Origin: Sulfitobacter sp. LCG007
GTDB lineage: Bacteria > Pseudomonadota > Alphaproteobacteria > Rhodobacterales > Rhodobacteraceae
Direction of reading: 5' to 3'
NCBI RefSeq assembly: GCF_040801785.1
Contig: NZ_CP161805.1
Coordinates: 3,286,001-3,350,000 of the forward strand
Length of the DNA stretch: 64,000 bases
Positions 17,028-25,351 of this stretch are shown here, piece after piece; the first letter of the stretch is position 1, and each line of letters starts with the position of its first letter. The position numbers and the translations under genes are program-made. Under the pieces are notes generated by a model, which was given only the letters and a program-made list of their open reading frames with translations, was not told the DNA's origin and searched no databases.

Positions 17028-17234
17028 ATGCCAAATGGCACCGTGAAATGGTTCAATACGACGAAAGGCTACGGCTTTATCGCACCGGAAAGCGGAGGGT
17101 CGGACGTATTCGTGCATATTTCGGCCGTCGAACGCTCTGGTCTGACGGGGCTGGCCGACAACCAGAAAGTGAGCTTCGAACTGTCCGAAGGCCGCGATGG
17201 CCGGAAGATGGCGACCGAGCTGAAGCTTCTCTGA
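17028..17234 (+). CDS. Cold-shock domain protein
   Basis: A 68-residue single CSD protein: GTVKWFNTTKGYGFI (RNP1 region) and DVFVHISAVERSG (RNP2 region) are canonical. Such proteins are single-stranded nucleic-acid chaperones that melt RNA structure. A strong AAGGAGG lies ten bases before the ATG. The 186 bases upstream include a T-rich stretch (near 16900) and would form a long leader, usual for csp genes. It is monocistronic. Which csp paralogue it is cannot be told. Confidence 0.95.
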   Translation: MPNGTVKWFNTTKGYGFIAPESGGSDVFVHISAVERSGLTGLADNQKVSFELSEGRDGRKMATELKLL

Positions 17235-17561
17235 CATCTGCACCGGTTCGCGTCGGAGCAGACTCCCCCGCAATTCGAAGGCCCGTCCGGCGACGGCTCC
17301 TGAATGAATAGCCTCGTCCGATCCGCGAGGGTCGGACACCAGCTTTCCCCCAATATCATCGCATTGACCGCCGCATGGCGCGATGTGCAGCCGCGCCTCT
17401 GGCATGCCGACCGCGGCGGCCTGAGGGTCACCCGCCTGTGCGCGTGTCTCGCGGCGATCTCGCAAATCCGTGATCTCCTTCCGCTGCGCCAGATGGAACA
17501 TTCGCCGCGCCCTTTCCGTTAACGCTGCAACGACGGGGCTGAAAGAAACAAGGAGACGGAT
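17235..17561. other. Intergenic region without a recognisable gene
   Basis: 327 bases between the cold-shock and PfpI-like genes. A 73-codon frame (17304-17522) has no family resemblance and no ribosome site. GTCCGA (17316-17321) pairs with TCGGAC (17332-17337) as a short hairpin without a T-run. The promoter of the downstream gene is presumably here, but no clear -35/-10 pair was seen. An AAGGAGA precedes the next start. Confidence 0.5.
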
Positions 17562-18122
17562 ATGACCGATATCACCAATGCAAAGATCCTCATCATGGCA
17601 ACCGACGGCTTCGAGCAATCCGAGCTCGCCGTGCCGCTGACCAAGCTGCGTGAAGCCGGTGCGGAGGTGCATGTGGCATCGCCCGAGGGCAAGGAAATCA
17701 CCGGCTGGGACGACAAGAACTGGGGCGAAACCGTACCTGCGGACCTTTCCATCGCCGATGTGAACATGGCCGACTACCACGCCCTCGTGCTGCCGGGCGG
17801 GCAGATCAACCCGGACGTGCTGCGCACCAAGGCGGATGCCGTCGATCTCGTGCGCGAGTTCCACAACGCCGGCAAGCCCATCGCCGCGATCTGTCACGGG
17901 CCGTGGATGCTGATCGAAGCCGGCGTGATCGAGGGGCGCGAAGCGACGTCCTACAAGTCGATCCGCACGGACATGGAAAATGCCGGGGCGAAATGGGTCG
18001 ATGCCGAGGTCGTCTGCGACCAGGCAATCATCACCAGCCGTCAGCCGGGAGACCTCGACGCCTTCGTGAAGAAGATCATCGAGGAAGTCCGCGAGGGCAA
18101 ACACGAGCGCGAAGCCGCGTAA
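17562..18122 (+). CDS. Type 1 glutamine amidotransferase-like protein, DJ-1/PfpI family
   Basis: A 186-residue DJ-1/PfpI protein of the YhbO/Pfp1 subfamily. It shows the nucleophile elbow AAICHGPWML (about 106-115) with the catalytic Cys followed by His, and the N-terminal KILIMATDGFEQSEL with the conserved Glu. Members are described as stress proteins with deglycase, glyoxalase or chaperone activity in the cytosol. The length is typical. It is monocistronic with a strong terminator directly after. The exact activity is disputed for the family and cannot be read from sequence. Confidence 0.9.
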   Translation: MTDITNAKILIMATDGFEQSELAVPLTKLREAGAEVHVASPEGKEITGWDDKNWGETVPADLSIADVNMADYHALVLPGGQINPDVLRTKADAVDLVREFHNAGKPIAAICHGPWMLIEAGVIEGREATSYKSIRTDMENAGAKWVDAEVVCDQAIITSRQPGDLDAFVKKIIEEVREGKHEREAA

Positions 18123-18150
18123 GACATTTGAAGACCTGCCTCATGACTGC

Positions 18151-18177
18151 CGCGCCTTCGGGCGCGGCTTTCTTTGT
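18151..18177 (+). terminator. Rho-independent terminator
   Basis: CCGCGCC-TTCG-GGCGCGG, a perfect 7-bp stem with a stable UUCG tetraloop, is followed by CTTTCTTT. It ends transcription of the PfpI-like gene. Confidence 0.9.
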
Positions 18178-18273
18178 TGAGCAGATGTGCCGCTTCTCAG
18201 CTTTGTGGAGGTGGCAAAGTCCGGACCGAGGGGTGGCTGCGAAACGCTAGCCCAATGGGGGCGAGGCGGACGC

Positions 18274-18292
18274 TGCTCGGCGTTGCCGAGCA
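18274..18292. repeat. Perfect 8-bp hairpin in an intergenic region
   Basis: TGCTCGGC pairs with GCCGAGCA across a 3-base loop, between the PfpI terminator and the AT-rich gene ending at 18346. It has no T-run in either direction. It may weakly terminate the minus-strand thyX transcript or be a remnant of an insertion boundary. Confidence 0.35.
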
Positions 18293-18345
18293 CAAAGCGG
18301 CGTGTGCATTTCAGCAGCTATAAAGGATTTCAATTAAGCGACTAG

Positions 18346-19005
18346 CTACAAATGTCTTTCTTCAGAAAGTTGATGCGAAGCAATAAATTGAAGGAAGTTT
18401 CTTCCCGTTTCGGTAATATAGAATTCTTTATTCTTTTCTTCAATTAGCCTCCAACGGAATAAGTAATCCAGATAATTATCCAGAGACCAATCCCTAAACT
18501 CCGAGTACTTGTTGCCGAGATCGTCAAAAAATTTCTCGGCTTTCGCACGAGGTATCGGCCGCGAATTGAGCTCTCTCAGCGCCCGGATTTGACTGCCAAA
18601 AATACTCACATAGATAAAAGCAAAATTCTTGTGCAGCTGTTGGACTGTTAGCGCGCGGAGCAACTTCTCCTCTCTGGATTTCGGGTCCTGCTGCGGCAAT
18701 TGGTTAAGCGCCTCCAAGTTTGCAGATTCAATCTCTATGGCCACAGGGTCAGTTAGTGGTTCAGTTTTGACGTCCGAGACCTTTGCTCCTGTCTCATCTT
18801 CAAGTTTCCTATCTCCTTGTTCTGCATGACGCAGCTCGATTCCAGCGGTTGAGACCTTTTGTATTCTCGGAAGCAGCTTCTTGATTTCCCCTGAGAAAAG
18901 CCATGCAATAAAAATAGCCGATATCGGCCAGGCAAGCGATTTGGTCAAGTCGACAATTTGAACTAACACTGCGAGCCAAGTTGGTTCGACTACAACAGCA
19001 CTCAT
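18346..19005 (-). CDS. AT-rich hypothetical membrane-anchored protein
   Basis: A 219-residue protein with one N-terminal hydrophobic segment (about 10-40, [23 protein letters not shown]), then a charged cytosolic region. The region of about 95-210 looks helical and winged-helix-like ([26 protein letters not shown]). No known family is recognised. Base composition is markedly more AT-rich than its neighbours and codon use differs, pointing to recent acquisition. Its ATG overlaps the thyX stop (ATGA), so it is translated from the thyX transcript. Phage-defence or cargo roles are possible but unsupported. Confidence 0.7.
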   Translation of the reverse strand: MSAVVVEPTWLAVLVQIVDLTKSLAWPISAIFIAWLFSGEIKKLLPRIQKVSTAGIELRHAEQGDRKLEDETGAKVSDVKTEPLTDPVAIEIESANLEALNQLPQQDPKSREEKLLRALTVQQLHKNFAFIYVSIFGSQIRALRELNSRPIPRAKAEKFFDDLGNKYSEFRDWSLDNYLDYLFRWRLIEEKNKEFYITETGRNFLQFIASHQLSEERHL

Positions 19006-19907
19006 CCAATAACCCCCTCAAACTCCCGCCATTCCCCCTTGCTCATGCCCGAGGTCTCCTGCGTGACCTGCTCACCTTTGAGCATTCGCCGAATGCAATC
19101 AAGCGCCTTGCCGGACAGGGTGGCTCCGCCCAGACGGTAGTCCTCGAAGGCCCGATACGCCGCCGGGACCCAGTCGGCGACCATCTCGCAGATCGCGTCG
19201 GCATAGACGCGGATCTCGTATTGGGCGTGGGCGTCGGCGCGCAGGCGGAGGAAATGGAAGAGGTTGTGCAGATCGACCTTCCAGTACCATTGCGTGTAGA
19301 TATTGGCGGGCAGGTTCATCCGGGCGAGTTCGCGCGCCAGCCCGTCCTGACCGTCCTGCGATATCATCTCTTCGTAATGGTCATAGGCGCGGTTGCTGTC
19401 GGCCTTGAGGATCTCGAGCACCCGCGCGGCCTCGGCCCCTTCGAGCGCGGCGCCCCGGCCCTGGTTGTTGACCACGGATTGCGCGGCCAGCTGTTCGGGC
19501 GCGGGGATGTAGAATTCGCGGTCGAGGATCGAATAACGGGCGGAGTATTCGTTGACGTTGGCGGTGCGGTGGCGGATCCACTGGCGCGCGACGAAAACCG
19601 GCAGCTTGACGTGCAGCTTCAGCTCGCACATCTCGAAGGGGGTCGAATGCCAGTGCCGCATGAGATAGCGGATGAGCCCTTCGTCGTTCGAGACGGATTT
19701 CGTACCCTTGCCGTAGCTCACCCGCGCCGCCTGACAGATCGCGGCGTCGTCGCCCATGTAGTCGATCACACGCACGAATCCGTGGTCGAGCACGGGGCGG
19801 GCCTTGTAGAGATGCGCCTCCATCCCCGGGGCGACGGCGCGCAGGGTCGGCTGGGGATCGGCCCGCAGAGCGTCGATTTCGGCCTGCTGTTCGGGGCTGA
19901 GCGGCAT
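19002..19907 (-). CDS. thyX: FAD-dependent thymidylate synthase ThyX
   Basis: A 301-residue flavin-dependent thymidylate synthase that methylates dUMP using methylene-tetrahydrofolate and NADPH. The signature [14 protein letters not shown] lies at 112-125 and the [20 protein letters not shown] stretch precedes it. I use ATG 19907 ([10 protein letters not shown]), which has AAAGGA seven bases upstream; the in-frame extension to 20045 is AT-rich leader sequence. A 5-bp inverted repeat TGCAA-N7-TTGCA (19938-19954) in the divergent gap could be part of its promoter. The last four bases overlap an AT-rich membrane gene. Confidence 0.96.
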   Translation of the reverse strand: MPLSPEQQAEIDALRADPQPTLRAVAPGMEAHLYKARPVLDHGFVRVIDYMGDDAAICQAARVSYGKGTKSVSNDEGLIRYLMRHWHSTPFEMCELKLHVKLPVFVARQWIRHRTANVNEYSARYSILDREFYIPAPEQLAAQSVVNNQGRGAALEGAEAARVLEILKADSNRAYDHYEEMISQDGQDGLARELARMNLPANIYTQWYWKVDLHNLFHFLRLRADAHAQYEIRVYADAICEMVADWVPAAYRAFEDYRLGGATLSGKALDCIRRMLKGEQVTQETSGMSKGEWREFEGVIG

Positions 19908-20099
19908 GGGGCGGTCCTTTCCAGATGATGAGTCGAATGCAACTATATATTGCAGGCACGGTCGCGAAAACCGCGATATGCGGTATTGCCATTCAGCCAT
20001 GATGGCGAAGAAATGCGGGGCGGCGCAGGCCAGTCCGATTGACATCGGGGGTCATTGCACGAGACTGCCGGCAAAACTCCGGGACAGAGGCCGTCGCGC

Positions 20100-21038
20100 A
20101 TGAACATCCAACCCATCATTCTCGCCCTCAGCCTGGCGCTCGCCGGCTGCGGCGACGGCAACCCCTTCGAAGAACCAGCCCCGGTCGATCCGGCCGAGCC
20201 GGGCACGGGGAGCAGCAGGATCGAGATCCCCGAGTCTCTGGCTTCCGATCTCGAAGGCTTCAACTACAAGGCGGGACGAGAGCGCCTCGTCATCCGGGGC
20301 GTGTCCTCCGAGGATTCGCCCTACAGCGGCAGCTACCGGCGGCGCGAGAACATGGATCGGGTCGGCTATTCCGCCTACACGCAGCAGGACGGTTCGCTCG
20401 ACAGGCACAGCACGGCCTATGTCAGGAAGCTCCGCAATGCCGAGGCGGTCGTGGTGACGACCGGCGGCCAGTTCGAGGAGTTCTTTGGGGGAACCGGCTA
20501 CAAGAGCGCGAACTATACCCCACCCGTGGCACAGGGCGGCAACCGCAGGGGCGGCCTGATCAGCTACGCCGGGCGCTATGTTGGTCTGCTGAACGCGGAG
20601 GGATCGCGCGAGGACCTCAAACCCGTCAGGCAAGGCACGCCGGGGAGCTTTCGGCCCTCACAGGCGACCGAGATCACGGGGCGCGTGCTTCTGACCGGGA
20701 GCTTCTCGGACCGCGCCGTCGACGGCGTCGTCACCAACCGCAGACTGAACGATTTCGAGGATGACCGGGGCAGAAAGGTGCGCATACGCGATCTCGCGCT
20801 CGGTCTGTCACCGATCGAGGACAACGGGAGCTTCACGGGGTCGGTGACGCAGAACAGGCAATCCAAAGGCACCTACGGCGGCGTTTTCGCGGGCAAGGGG
20901 GCATCCGAGGTGGCCGGGTCTGTGCATGTGACGAACCATATCGACGGCGCCTCCGATCCCGAGGAATTCGGGATCTTCGTCCTCGGCGCCTGCGGCAAGA
21001 AGGGTCAGGACCGGGCTTGCAGGCAGCCAGACCGCTAG
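20100..21038 (+). CDS. Outer-surface lipoprotein, putative Slam substrate (TbpB-like beta-barrel C-terminus)
   Basis: A 312-residue lipoprotein. The signal peptide ends in the lipobox LAGC with lipidated C17. The middle is beta-rich. The C-terminal region (about 185-300) resembles the eight-stranded TbpB-type barrel, including the motif GGVFAGKGASEVAGSV (260-275), which matches the GxFxGxxAxExxG pattern of Slam-exported proteins. Two cysteines near the end (C298, C307) could form a disulfide. The gene stops directly at the start of the Slam-like gene (TAG then GTG), the usual cargo-translocator pairing. Ligand unknown; related cargos bind heme or transferrin. The start ATG 20100 is preferred over 20055 because it gives a clean lipoprotein signal. 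Confidence 0.75.
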   Translation: MNIQPIILALSLALAGCGDGNPFEEPAPVDPAEPGTGSSRIEIPESLASDLEGFNYKAGRERLVIRGVSSEDSPYSGSYRRRENMDRVGYSAYTQQDGSLDRHSTAYVRKLRNAEAVVVTTGGQFEEFFGGTGYKSANYTPPVAQGGNRRGGLISYAGRYVGLLNAEGSREDLKPVRQGTPGSFRPSQATEITGRVLLTGSFSDRAVDGVVTNRRLNDFEDDRGRKVRIRDLALGLSPIEDNGSFTGSVTQNRQSKGTYGGVFAGKGASEVAGSVHVTNHIDGASDPEEFGIFVLGACGKKGQDRACRQPDR

Positions 21039-22451
21039 GTGGCCCTTTCCGCCCTGCCATTCGTGCTGTGCCGCGCGCTGACGGCGCTTGCGCTGGCTGT
21101 CCTTGTGTCATCGCAGGGTGCCGGGGCGCAGGAGGCGGAGGGCGACCTTTCGGTGAGCGTGGCCGAGGCGCGCGAAATCGCGATCCTGGCGGCATCCGAA
21201 GGCGGCAACCCGGAATTCGTCATCGAACTCGGGCAGGCCCTGCTGAAGGAAACGCCCGGGGATCCGCTGTTGCACTACCTCATCGCCGAGGCACAGGGCG
21301 CGCTTGGAAGGCCGGGGCCCGGCCGGAGGGCGGCCGCGCGTGCATTCCGGCTGTCCGAGACCGATCTGGGGCGCTTCCAGTCCGCCGAGCTTGCCGCGCG
21401 CCTCGCCTTCGCTGACGGCCGGCCCACCACGACGCAACTCTGGCTGCGCCGGGCGGCGCTTTATGCCCCGAGCGAGGAGATCGAGGAGAGGATTGCCGAG
21501 GATTACGCCAGGGTCCGGCGGCTGAACCCCTTCGGTTTGTACATCCGCACGGCGGTGCGGCCCTCGGACAACGTCAACGACGGGGCCGACAGCGCGCTGC
21601 AGGTGATCGACGGCATTCCCTTCACAGGTCGCCTGAGCGGTGCCGCGCTGGCCCTGCCCGGCACGATCTTCGACACCGACATCTCGATCGGCTACCGCCT
21701 GCGCGCGGATGACCGCAGCCGGACCCGGATCGGAGCGCGCGTCTACGTGCGTCGGGTCGCGCTTTCGCAGGAGGGAAGGAAAAAGGCTCCGGAGATCGAG
21801 AACGGCGACCTGGGCTATACCTATTCGGCAGTGTCACTCGATCATGCCTTTGCGATCGGCAAGGGACAGGGGTCGGGAAGGCTGGGGCTTGGCGCGGGGC
21901 GGCTCTGGTCCGGCGGCGCGACCAGTCAGGATTTCATCACCGTCTCGGGCGGGCGGAGCTGGCGGCTGGGCGAGAAGACCACCCTCGCGCTCGATGGATC
22001 GCTCGAGCGCCAGTTCGACGCCCTTGCCGCGCTTTTCGATGCGACCGAACATGCGCTTGTGGCCGGCATCGACCACGCGCTTGCCAACGGGGATACGCTG
22101 GGACTGTCGCTCAACCTCCAGAGAACCACTTCGGATTTCGAGAATTCACGCATGCGCGCAGCCGCGCTGAGGGCGGTCTACGGCTTTTCCCGACCGTTCG
22201 GTCCCGCGACGGTGACGGCGGGCCTGACGCTTGGCCAGACGGACTATCCCGACTACGTGGCGATCTTCGAGGTGCCCGGCGGGCGACGGGACCGATCGCT
22301 CTACGGCGACGTGAACCTGTTCTTTCCCGACTTCGACTACGCGGGCTTTGCACCAAACCTCAGGATCAGCACCGGGAAGCGCTATTCCAACGTCAGCCGC
22401 TTCGAGTCGCGCGAAACCTCGATCTCGGTCGGGATCGAGTCGAAATTCTGA
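21039..22451 (+). CDS. Surface lipoprotein assembly modifier-like outer-membrane protein (Slam, DUF560)
   Basis: A 470-residue outer-membrane protein. It has a signal peptide (1-30, ending GAGAQ), a periplasmic helical TPR-like domain (about 35-165) and a C-terminal barrel (about 175-470) with alternating aromatic strands, closing with the Phe-terminated strand ISVGIESKF. Slam proteins translocate lipoproteins to the cell surface (type XI secretion). The domain order and size match. It starts at GTG 21039 immediately after the lipoprotein stop, so the pair is co-translated. The barrel sequence is diverged from the Neisseria examples; assignment rests on architecture and context. Confidence 0.75.
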   Translation: MALSALPFVLCRALTALALAVLVSSQGAGAQEAEGDLSVSVAEAREIAILAASEGGNPEFVIELGQALLKETPGDPLLHYLIAEAQGALGRPGPGRRAAARAFRLSETDLGRFQSAELAARLAFADGRPTTTQLWLRRAALYAPSEEIEERIAEDYARVRRLNPFGLYIRTAVRPSDNVNDGADSALQVIDGIPFTGRLSGAALALPGTIFDTDISIGYRLRADDRSRTRIGARVYVRRVALSQEGRKKAPEIENGDLGYTYSAVSLDHAFAIGKGQGSGRLGLGAGRLWSGGATSQDFITVSGGRSWRLGEKTTLALDGSLERQFDALAALFDATEHALVAGIDHALANGDTLGLSLNLQRTTSDFENSRMRAAALRAVYGFSRPFGPATVTAGLTLGQTDYPDYVAIFEVPGGRRDRSLYGDVNLFFPDFDYAGFAPNLRISTGKRYSNVSRFESRETSISVGIESKF

Positions 22452-22518
22452 GATGGCTGGCAAGCGCTGCCCGACATGCTAGGTTCGCCCGCAACGCCAC
22501 AACGAAAGGACCGCCGAA

Positions 22519-22947
22519 ATGCGCCTCAAATATCTGCACACCATGGTGCGCGTGAAGGATCTCGAGAAATCCATGGACTTCTACGAATTGCTGGGACTGA
22601 GGGAAACACGCCGGATCGACAACGAAGGCGGACGCTTCAGCCTCGTGTTCATGGCGCCCCCGGGACAGGAGGACTGCCCGGTGGAACTGACCTACAACTG
22701 GGACGGCGATGACGGATTGCCCTCGGACGGCCGGCATTTCGGCCACCTCGCCTACAGCGTCGACAACATCTATGATACCTGCCAGATGCTGATGGAGAAC
22801 GGTGTCACGATCAACCGTCCGCCGCGGGACGGCTACATGGCCTTCGTGCGCTCTCCCGACAACATTTCCATCGAACTCCTGCAGACCGGCGAAAAGCTGC
22901 CGCCCGCCGAACCATGGGCCAGCATGGAAAACACCGGGCACTGGTGA
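22519..22947 (+). CDS. gloA: Lactoylglutathione lyase-like VOC protein (glyoxalase I)
   Basis: A 142-residue two-module VOC protein close to glyoxalase I: YLHTMVRVKDLEKSMDFYE (metal His in the first strand), FMAPPG, VELTYNWD with a metal Glu, HFGHLAYSVDNI with the second His, and IELLQTG at the C-terminus with the last Glu. The enzyme isomerises the methylglyoxal-glutathione hemithioacetal to S-lactoylglutathione in the cytosol. AAAGGA precedes the ATG at 22519. The stop overlaps the GTG start of the DUF1194 gene, so these unrelated products share a transcript. Confidence 0.88.
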   Translation: MRLKYLHTMVRVKDLEKSMDFYELLGLRETRRIDNEGGRFSLVFMAPPGQEDCPVELTYNWDGDDGLPSDGRHFGHLAYSVDNIYDTCQMLMENGVTINRPPRDGYMAFVRSPDNISIELLQTGEKLPPAEPWASMENTGHW

Positions 22948-23669
22948 TCTTTCTCGGGCGGCTATGGCTTGCGGTTGCCGCCCTCGCGGCGGGCCCGGAC
23001 GCGGCGGCGGCGCAGGATTGCCGCCTCGCCCTTCTGCTCGCCATGGACGTGTCGAGCTCGGTCGATGCGCGAGAGGACCGGCTTCAGCGCGGAGGCATGG
23101 CCGCGGCGCTGGTGGCGCCCGAAGTGCGCGAGGCGTTCTTCGCTTCCGGGCCTGCGGTGGCGCTGGCCATCTACGAATGGTCAGGCCGCTTCAATCATCG
23201 GCTGCTGCTCGACTGGACGCTGATCGACAGCGACGCGGCGCTGGATCGGGCGTCCCGGGTCATTGCCGAAAGCCGGCGAGCCGATACCGAGTTTCCGACG
23301 GCTCTGGGCAATGCGCTTGGATACGGGGCGGGGCTGCTGCGCAAAGCCCCCGACTGCCTCGCCAAGACCCTCGACATGGCGGGTGACGGACAGAACAACG
23401 ATGGCTTCCCTCCGGCACTGGCCTACGCGCAGTTTCCGTTCGACGGGATCACGGTCAATGGACTGGTCATCAAGCAGGGCGATCCGCGTGCCGGTGCGGC
23501 GCTGGCCGACTTCTACCGGCGCGAGGTCCTGCATGGCGAGGCCGCATTCCTCGAAGAGGCGGACGGGTTCGAGGACTACGAGCGCGCAATGCGGCGCAAG
23601 CTGGAACGCGAGCTGAGCGCGCCGGTTGTCGGCAGGTCGACCCTGCCGGCGCAGGAGCGCAGGGGCTAG
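22944..23669 (+). CDS. DUF1194 domain protein, VWA-like, exported (copy 1)
   Basis: A 241-residue DUF1194 protein with a von Willebrand A-type fold. A signal peptide (about 1-24, ending AAAAQ) is followed by the MIDAS-like metal motif DVSSSVDAREDRLQ (D35). It has further conserved segments VALAIYEWSG and FPTALGNALGYGAGLL, and a GDGQNNDG loop. It starts at GTG 22944, overlapping the gloA stop (GTGA), which gives a cleaner signal peptide than ATG 22914. Its function is unknown in the family; a periplasmic metal-dependent adhesion or binding role is inferred. A paralogue follows two bases after its stop. Confidence 0.8.
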   Translation: MIFLGRLWLAVAALAAGPDAAAAQDCRLALLLAMDVSSSVDAREDRLQRGGMAAALVAPEVREAFFASGPAVALAIYEWSGRFNHRLLLDWTLIDSDAALDRASRVIAESRRADTEFPTALGNALGYGAGLLRKAPDCLAKTLDMAGDGQNNDGFPPALAYAQFPFDGITVNGLVIKQGDPRAGAALADFYRREVLHGEAAFLEEADGFEDYERAMRRKLERELSAPVVGRSTLPAQERRG

Positions 23670-23671
23670 CG

Positions 23672-24388
23672 GTGCTGCGGGGTCTTGCCACCGCTTTTCT
23701 GCTGTTCAACCTCGCCGGAGGCGCACAGGCTGCCTGCAGACAGGCCCTGGCCCTGGCGCTGGACGTATCCGGGTCGGTCGACCTGCACGAATATCGCCTG
23801 CAACTCGACGGTCTGGTGACGGCGCTCAACGATCCCGAGGTGAGGGCGATCTTGCTGTCGCAGCCGCAGGCACCGGTGGCGCTGCTCGTCTTCGAATGGA
23901 GCGGTCCGGGCGATCAGGCGGTGCTGGTGCCCTGGACGACGGTAGACGGCCCGGCGGCCCTCAAGGCCATCAGCACCACCCTCGCCAGCGCCGAGCGCCG
24001 GGTCACGACACCCGGCACCGCCCTCGGAGAGGCGATGACGGCAGGCGCAGCCCATCTGGCCGGCGCGCCGGACTGCTGGAAGCGGACGCTCGACATATCG
24101 GGGGACGGGAAGTCAAATCTCGGGCCGCGTCCGCGCGACGTGAAGCCGGACGTCACGGCAGAGGGAGTCACCGTCAACGGGCTGGTTGTCGGGTCGGACA
24201 ACGCAGGCCGCGACGTCACCGCCGAGTTGACCGCCTATTTCCGCGCCGAGGTCATCATCGGCCCCGAGGCTTTCGTCGAGACCGCGCTGGGGTACGAGGA
24301 CTATGCCCAGGCGATGGCGCGAAAACTGAAGCGGGAACTGGAGGGCAGGCTGCTGAGCGGGCTCGACCCGTCCGGACGCCGCCCCTGA
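23672..24388 (+). CDS. DUF1194 domain protein, VWA-like, exported (copy 2)
   Basis: A 238-residue paralogue of the preceding protein. It has a signal peptide (about 1-20, ending AQAAC), the MIDAS-like motif DVSGSVDLHEYRLQ, the PVALLVFEWSGPG strand, TPGTALGEAMTAGAAHL and the SGDGKSN loop. It starts at GTG 23672, two bases after the upstream stop. The two copies align over their whole length but differ at many surface positions, so the duplication is old. Loci with two or more DUF1194 genes in series may encode a hetero-oligomer. No catalytic residues are recognised. Confidence 0.78.
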   Translation: MLRGLATAFLLFNLAGGAQAACRQALALALDVSGSVDLHEYRLQLDGLVTALNDPEVRAILLSQPQAPVALLVFEWSGPGDQAVLVPWTTVDGPAALKAISTTLASAERRVTTPGTALGEAMTAGAAHLAGAPDCWKRTLDISGDGKSNLGPRPRDVKPDVTAEGVTVNGLVVGSDNAGRDVTAELTAYFRAEVIIGPEAFVETALGYEDYAQAMARKLKRELEGRLLSGLDPSGRRP

Positions 24389-24467
24389 ATTCAACCCGAA
24401 AGCGGCACCGGCAGAGAGGCGCGGGTGGCTCGGCGCGCCAGTTGGTCCGGCGCGCCGATGTCGAGTT

Positions 24468-24980
24468 CTAGTAGATGTAGCGGATCTGATCGGTCCAGTA
24501 GCGTTCCATGCGCTTGAGCGACCGGGTTATATCTTCGATGCCGTCTGGCCCCAGAGTCCCGTTCTTGTCGAGACCGTCCGCATGACGCGCAAAAAGGGTC
24601 GAGACCACGTCCCTGATCTTGCGCCCCTTTTCCGTCAGCCTCACACGGACCGACCGGCGGTCGATCTCGCAGCGCTGGTGATGCATGTAGCCCATGTCGA
24701 CCAGCTTCTTGAGATTGTAGCTGACGTTGCTGCCCTGATAGTAGCCGCGGGTCTTGAGTTCGCCCGCCGTGACCTCGTTCTCGCCGATGTTGAAGAGCAG
24801 GAGCGCCTGAACGGCGTTGATCTCGAGGATCCCGATCCGCTCGAATTCGTCCTTGATGACGTCGAGCAGCAGCCTGTGAAGCCGCTCGACCAGCGACAGA
24901 GCCTCGAGATATCCCAGCATGAATTCCCGGTTCTGGCCCGGCGCCTGCGAACCGGCGGGAATGGGATCCTGAATGCTCAT
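24468..24980 (-). CDS. MarR family transcriptional regulator (LdtR-like)
   Basis: A 170-residue winged-helix regulator. The dimerisation helix precedes the HTH: NAVQALLLFNIGENEVTAGEL, then the recognition region YYQGSNVSYNLKKLVDMGY and the wing CEIDRRSVRVRLTEKGR. The unusual GYYQGSNVSYNLKKL recognition helix is like that of LdtR regulators of Rhizobiales that control envelope and stress genes. I choose ATG 24980 (MSIQDPIP), as the upstream extension overlaps sdhE sequence in another frame. Targets are not visible here. A T-rich palindromic region of about 90 bases precedes the start. Confidence 0.85.
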   Translation of the reverse strand: MSIQDPIPAGSQAPGQNREFMLGYLEALSLVERLHRLLLDVIKDEFERIGILEINAVQALLLFNIGENEVTAGELKTRGYYQGSNVSYNLKKLVDMGYMHHQRCEIDRRSVRVRLTEKGRKIRDVVSTLFARHADGLDKNGTLGPDGIEDITRSLKRMERYWTDQIRYIY

Positions 24981-25072
24981 CTGACGCTCCGACTCATTGC
25001 GGTCGGATGGCAAACTGAGGCTTAAAAGCCAAGATTTCGTTAAAAAGCTAGAAATGCGGCGCGCGCCGCCTG

Positions 25073-25351
25073 TCAGACCGCCGTGTCCGGCAACTGCCCG
25101 ACGATATCCGCGATCAGCGGCGCCAGATCCTCGGGGGGCTGCGACTGACCCGATACCCAAGCGTAGATGTCGTGGTCGTTCTCGTCCAGAAGCGCCTCGT
25201 AGCGGTCCAGTCCGTCGGGTGCCATCCCGGCAAGATTGCGCACCGCATAGGCGTCCAGGATCAGATCCATCTCCTTGATGCCGCGCCGCATGGACCGCAT
25301 CCTGAGGCGCTTGATCCGGTTCTCGCGCGTCTCCTGCTCCATCGCCATCAC
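25073..25351 (-). CDS. sdhE: FAD assembly factor SdhE (succinate dehydrogenase assembly factor 2)
   Basis: A 92-residue SdhE/Sdh5 protein that helps attach FAD covalently to the succinate dehydrogenase flavoprotein. The family signature RMRSMRRGIKEMDLIL, containing the RGxxE motif, lies at about 17-32, and FxxLLDxxDxDIYAWV is represented by YEALLDENDHDIYAWVSG. It starts at GTG 25351 overlapping the stop of the upstream XRE gene (GTGA), or at the next ATG (25348); the overlap shows coupling. The length is normal for alphaproteobacteria. Confidence 0.92.
   Translation of the reverse strand: MMAMEQETRENRIKRLRMRSMRRGIKEMDLILDAYAVRNLAGMAPDGLDRYEALLDENDHDIYAWVSGQSQPPEDLAPLIADIVGQLPDTAV

Noticed and set aside
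16524-18104. A 526-codon minus-strand frame
   Set aside because: Only its last 105 codons (16524-16841) encode a real ArsC/Spx-like protein. The rest is antisense to the cold-shock and PfpI-like genes.
18274-18292. The perfect hairpin near the AT-rich gene as an attachment site
   Set aside because: There is no integrase, no direct repeat on the other side of the gene and no tRNA. It is recorded only as a hairpin.
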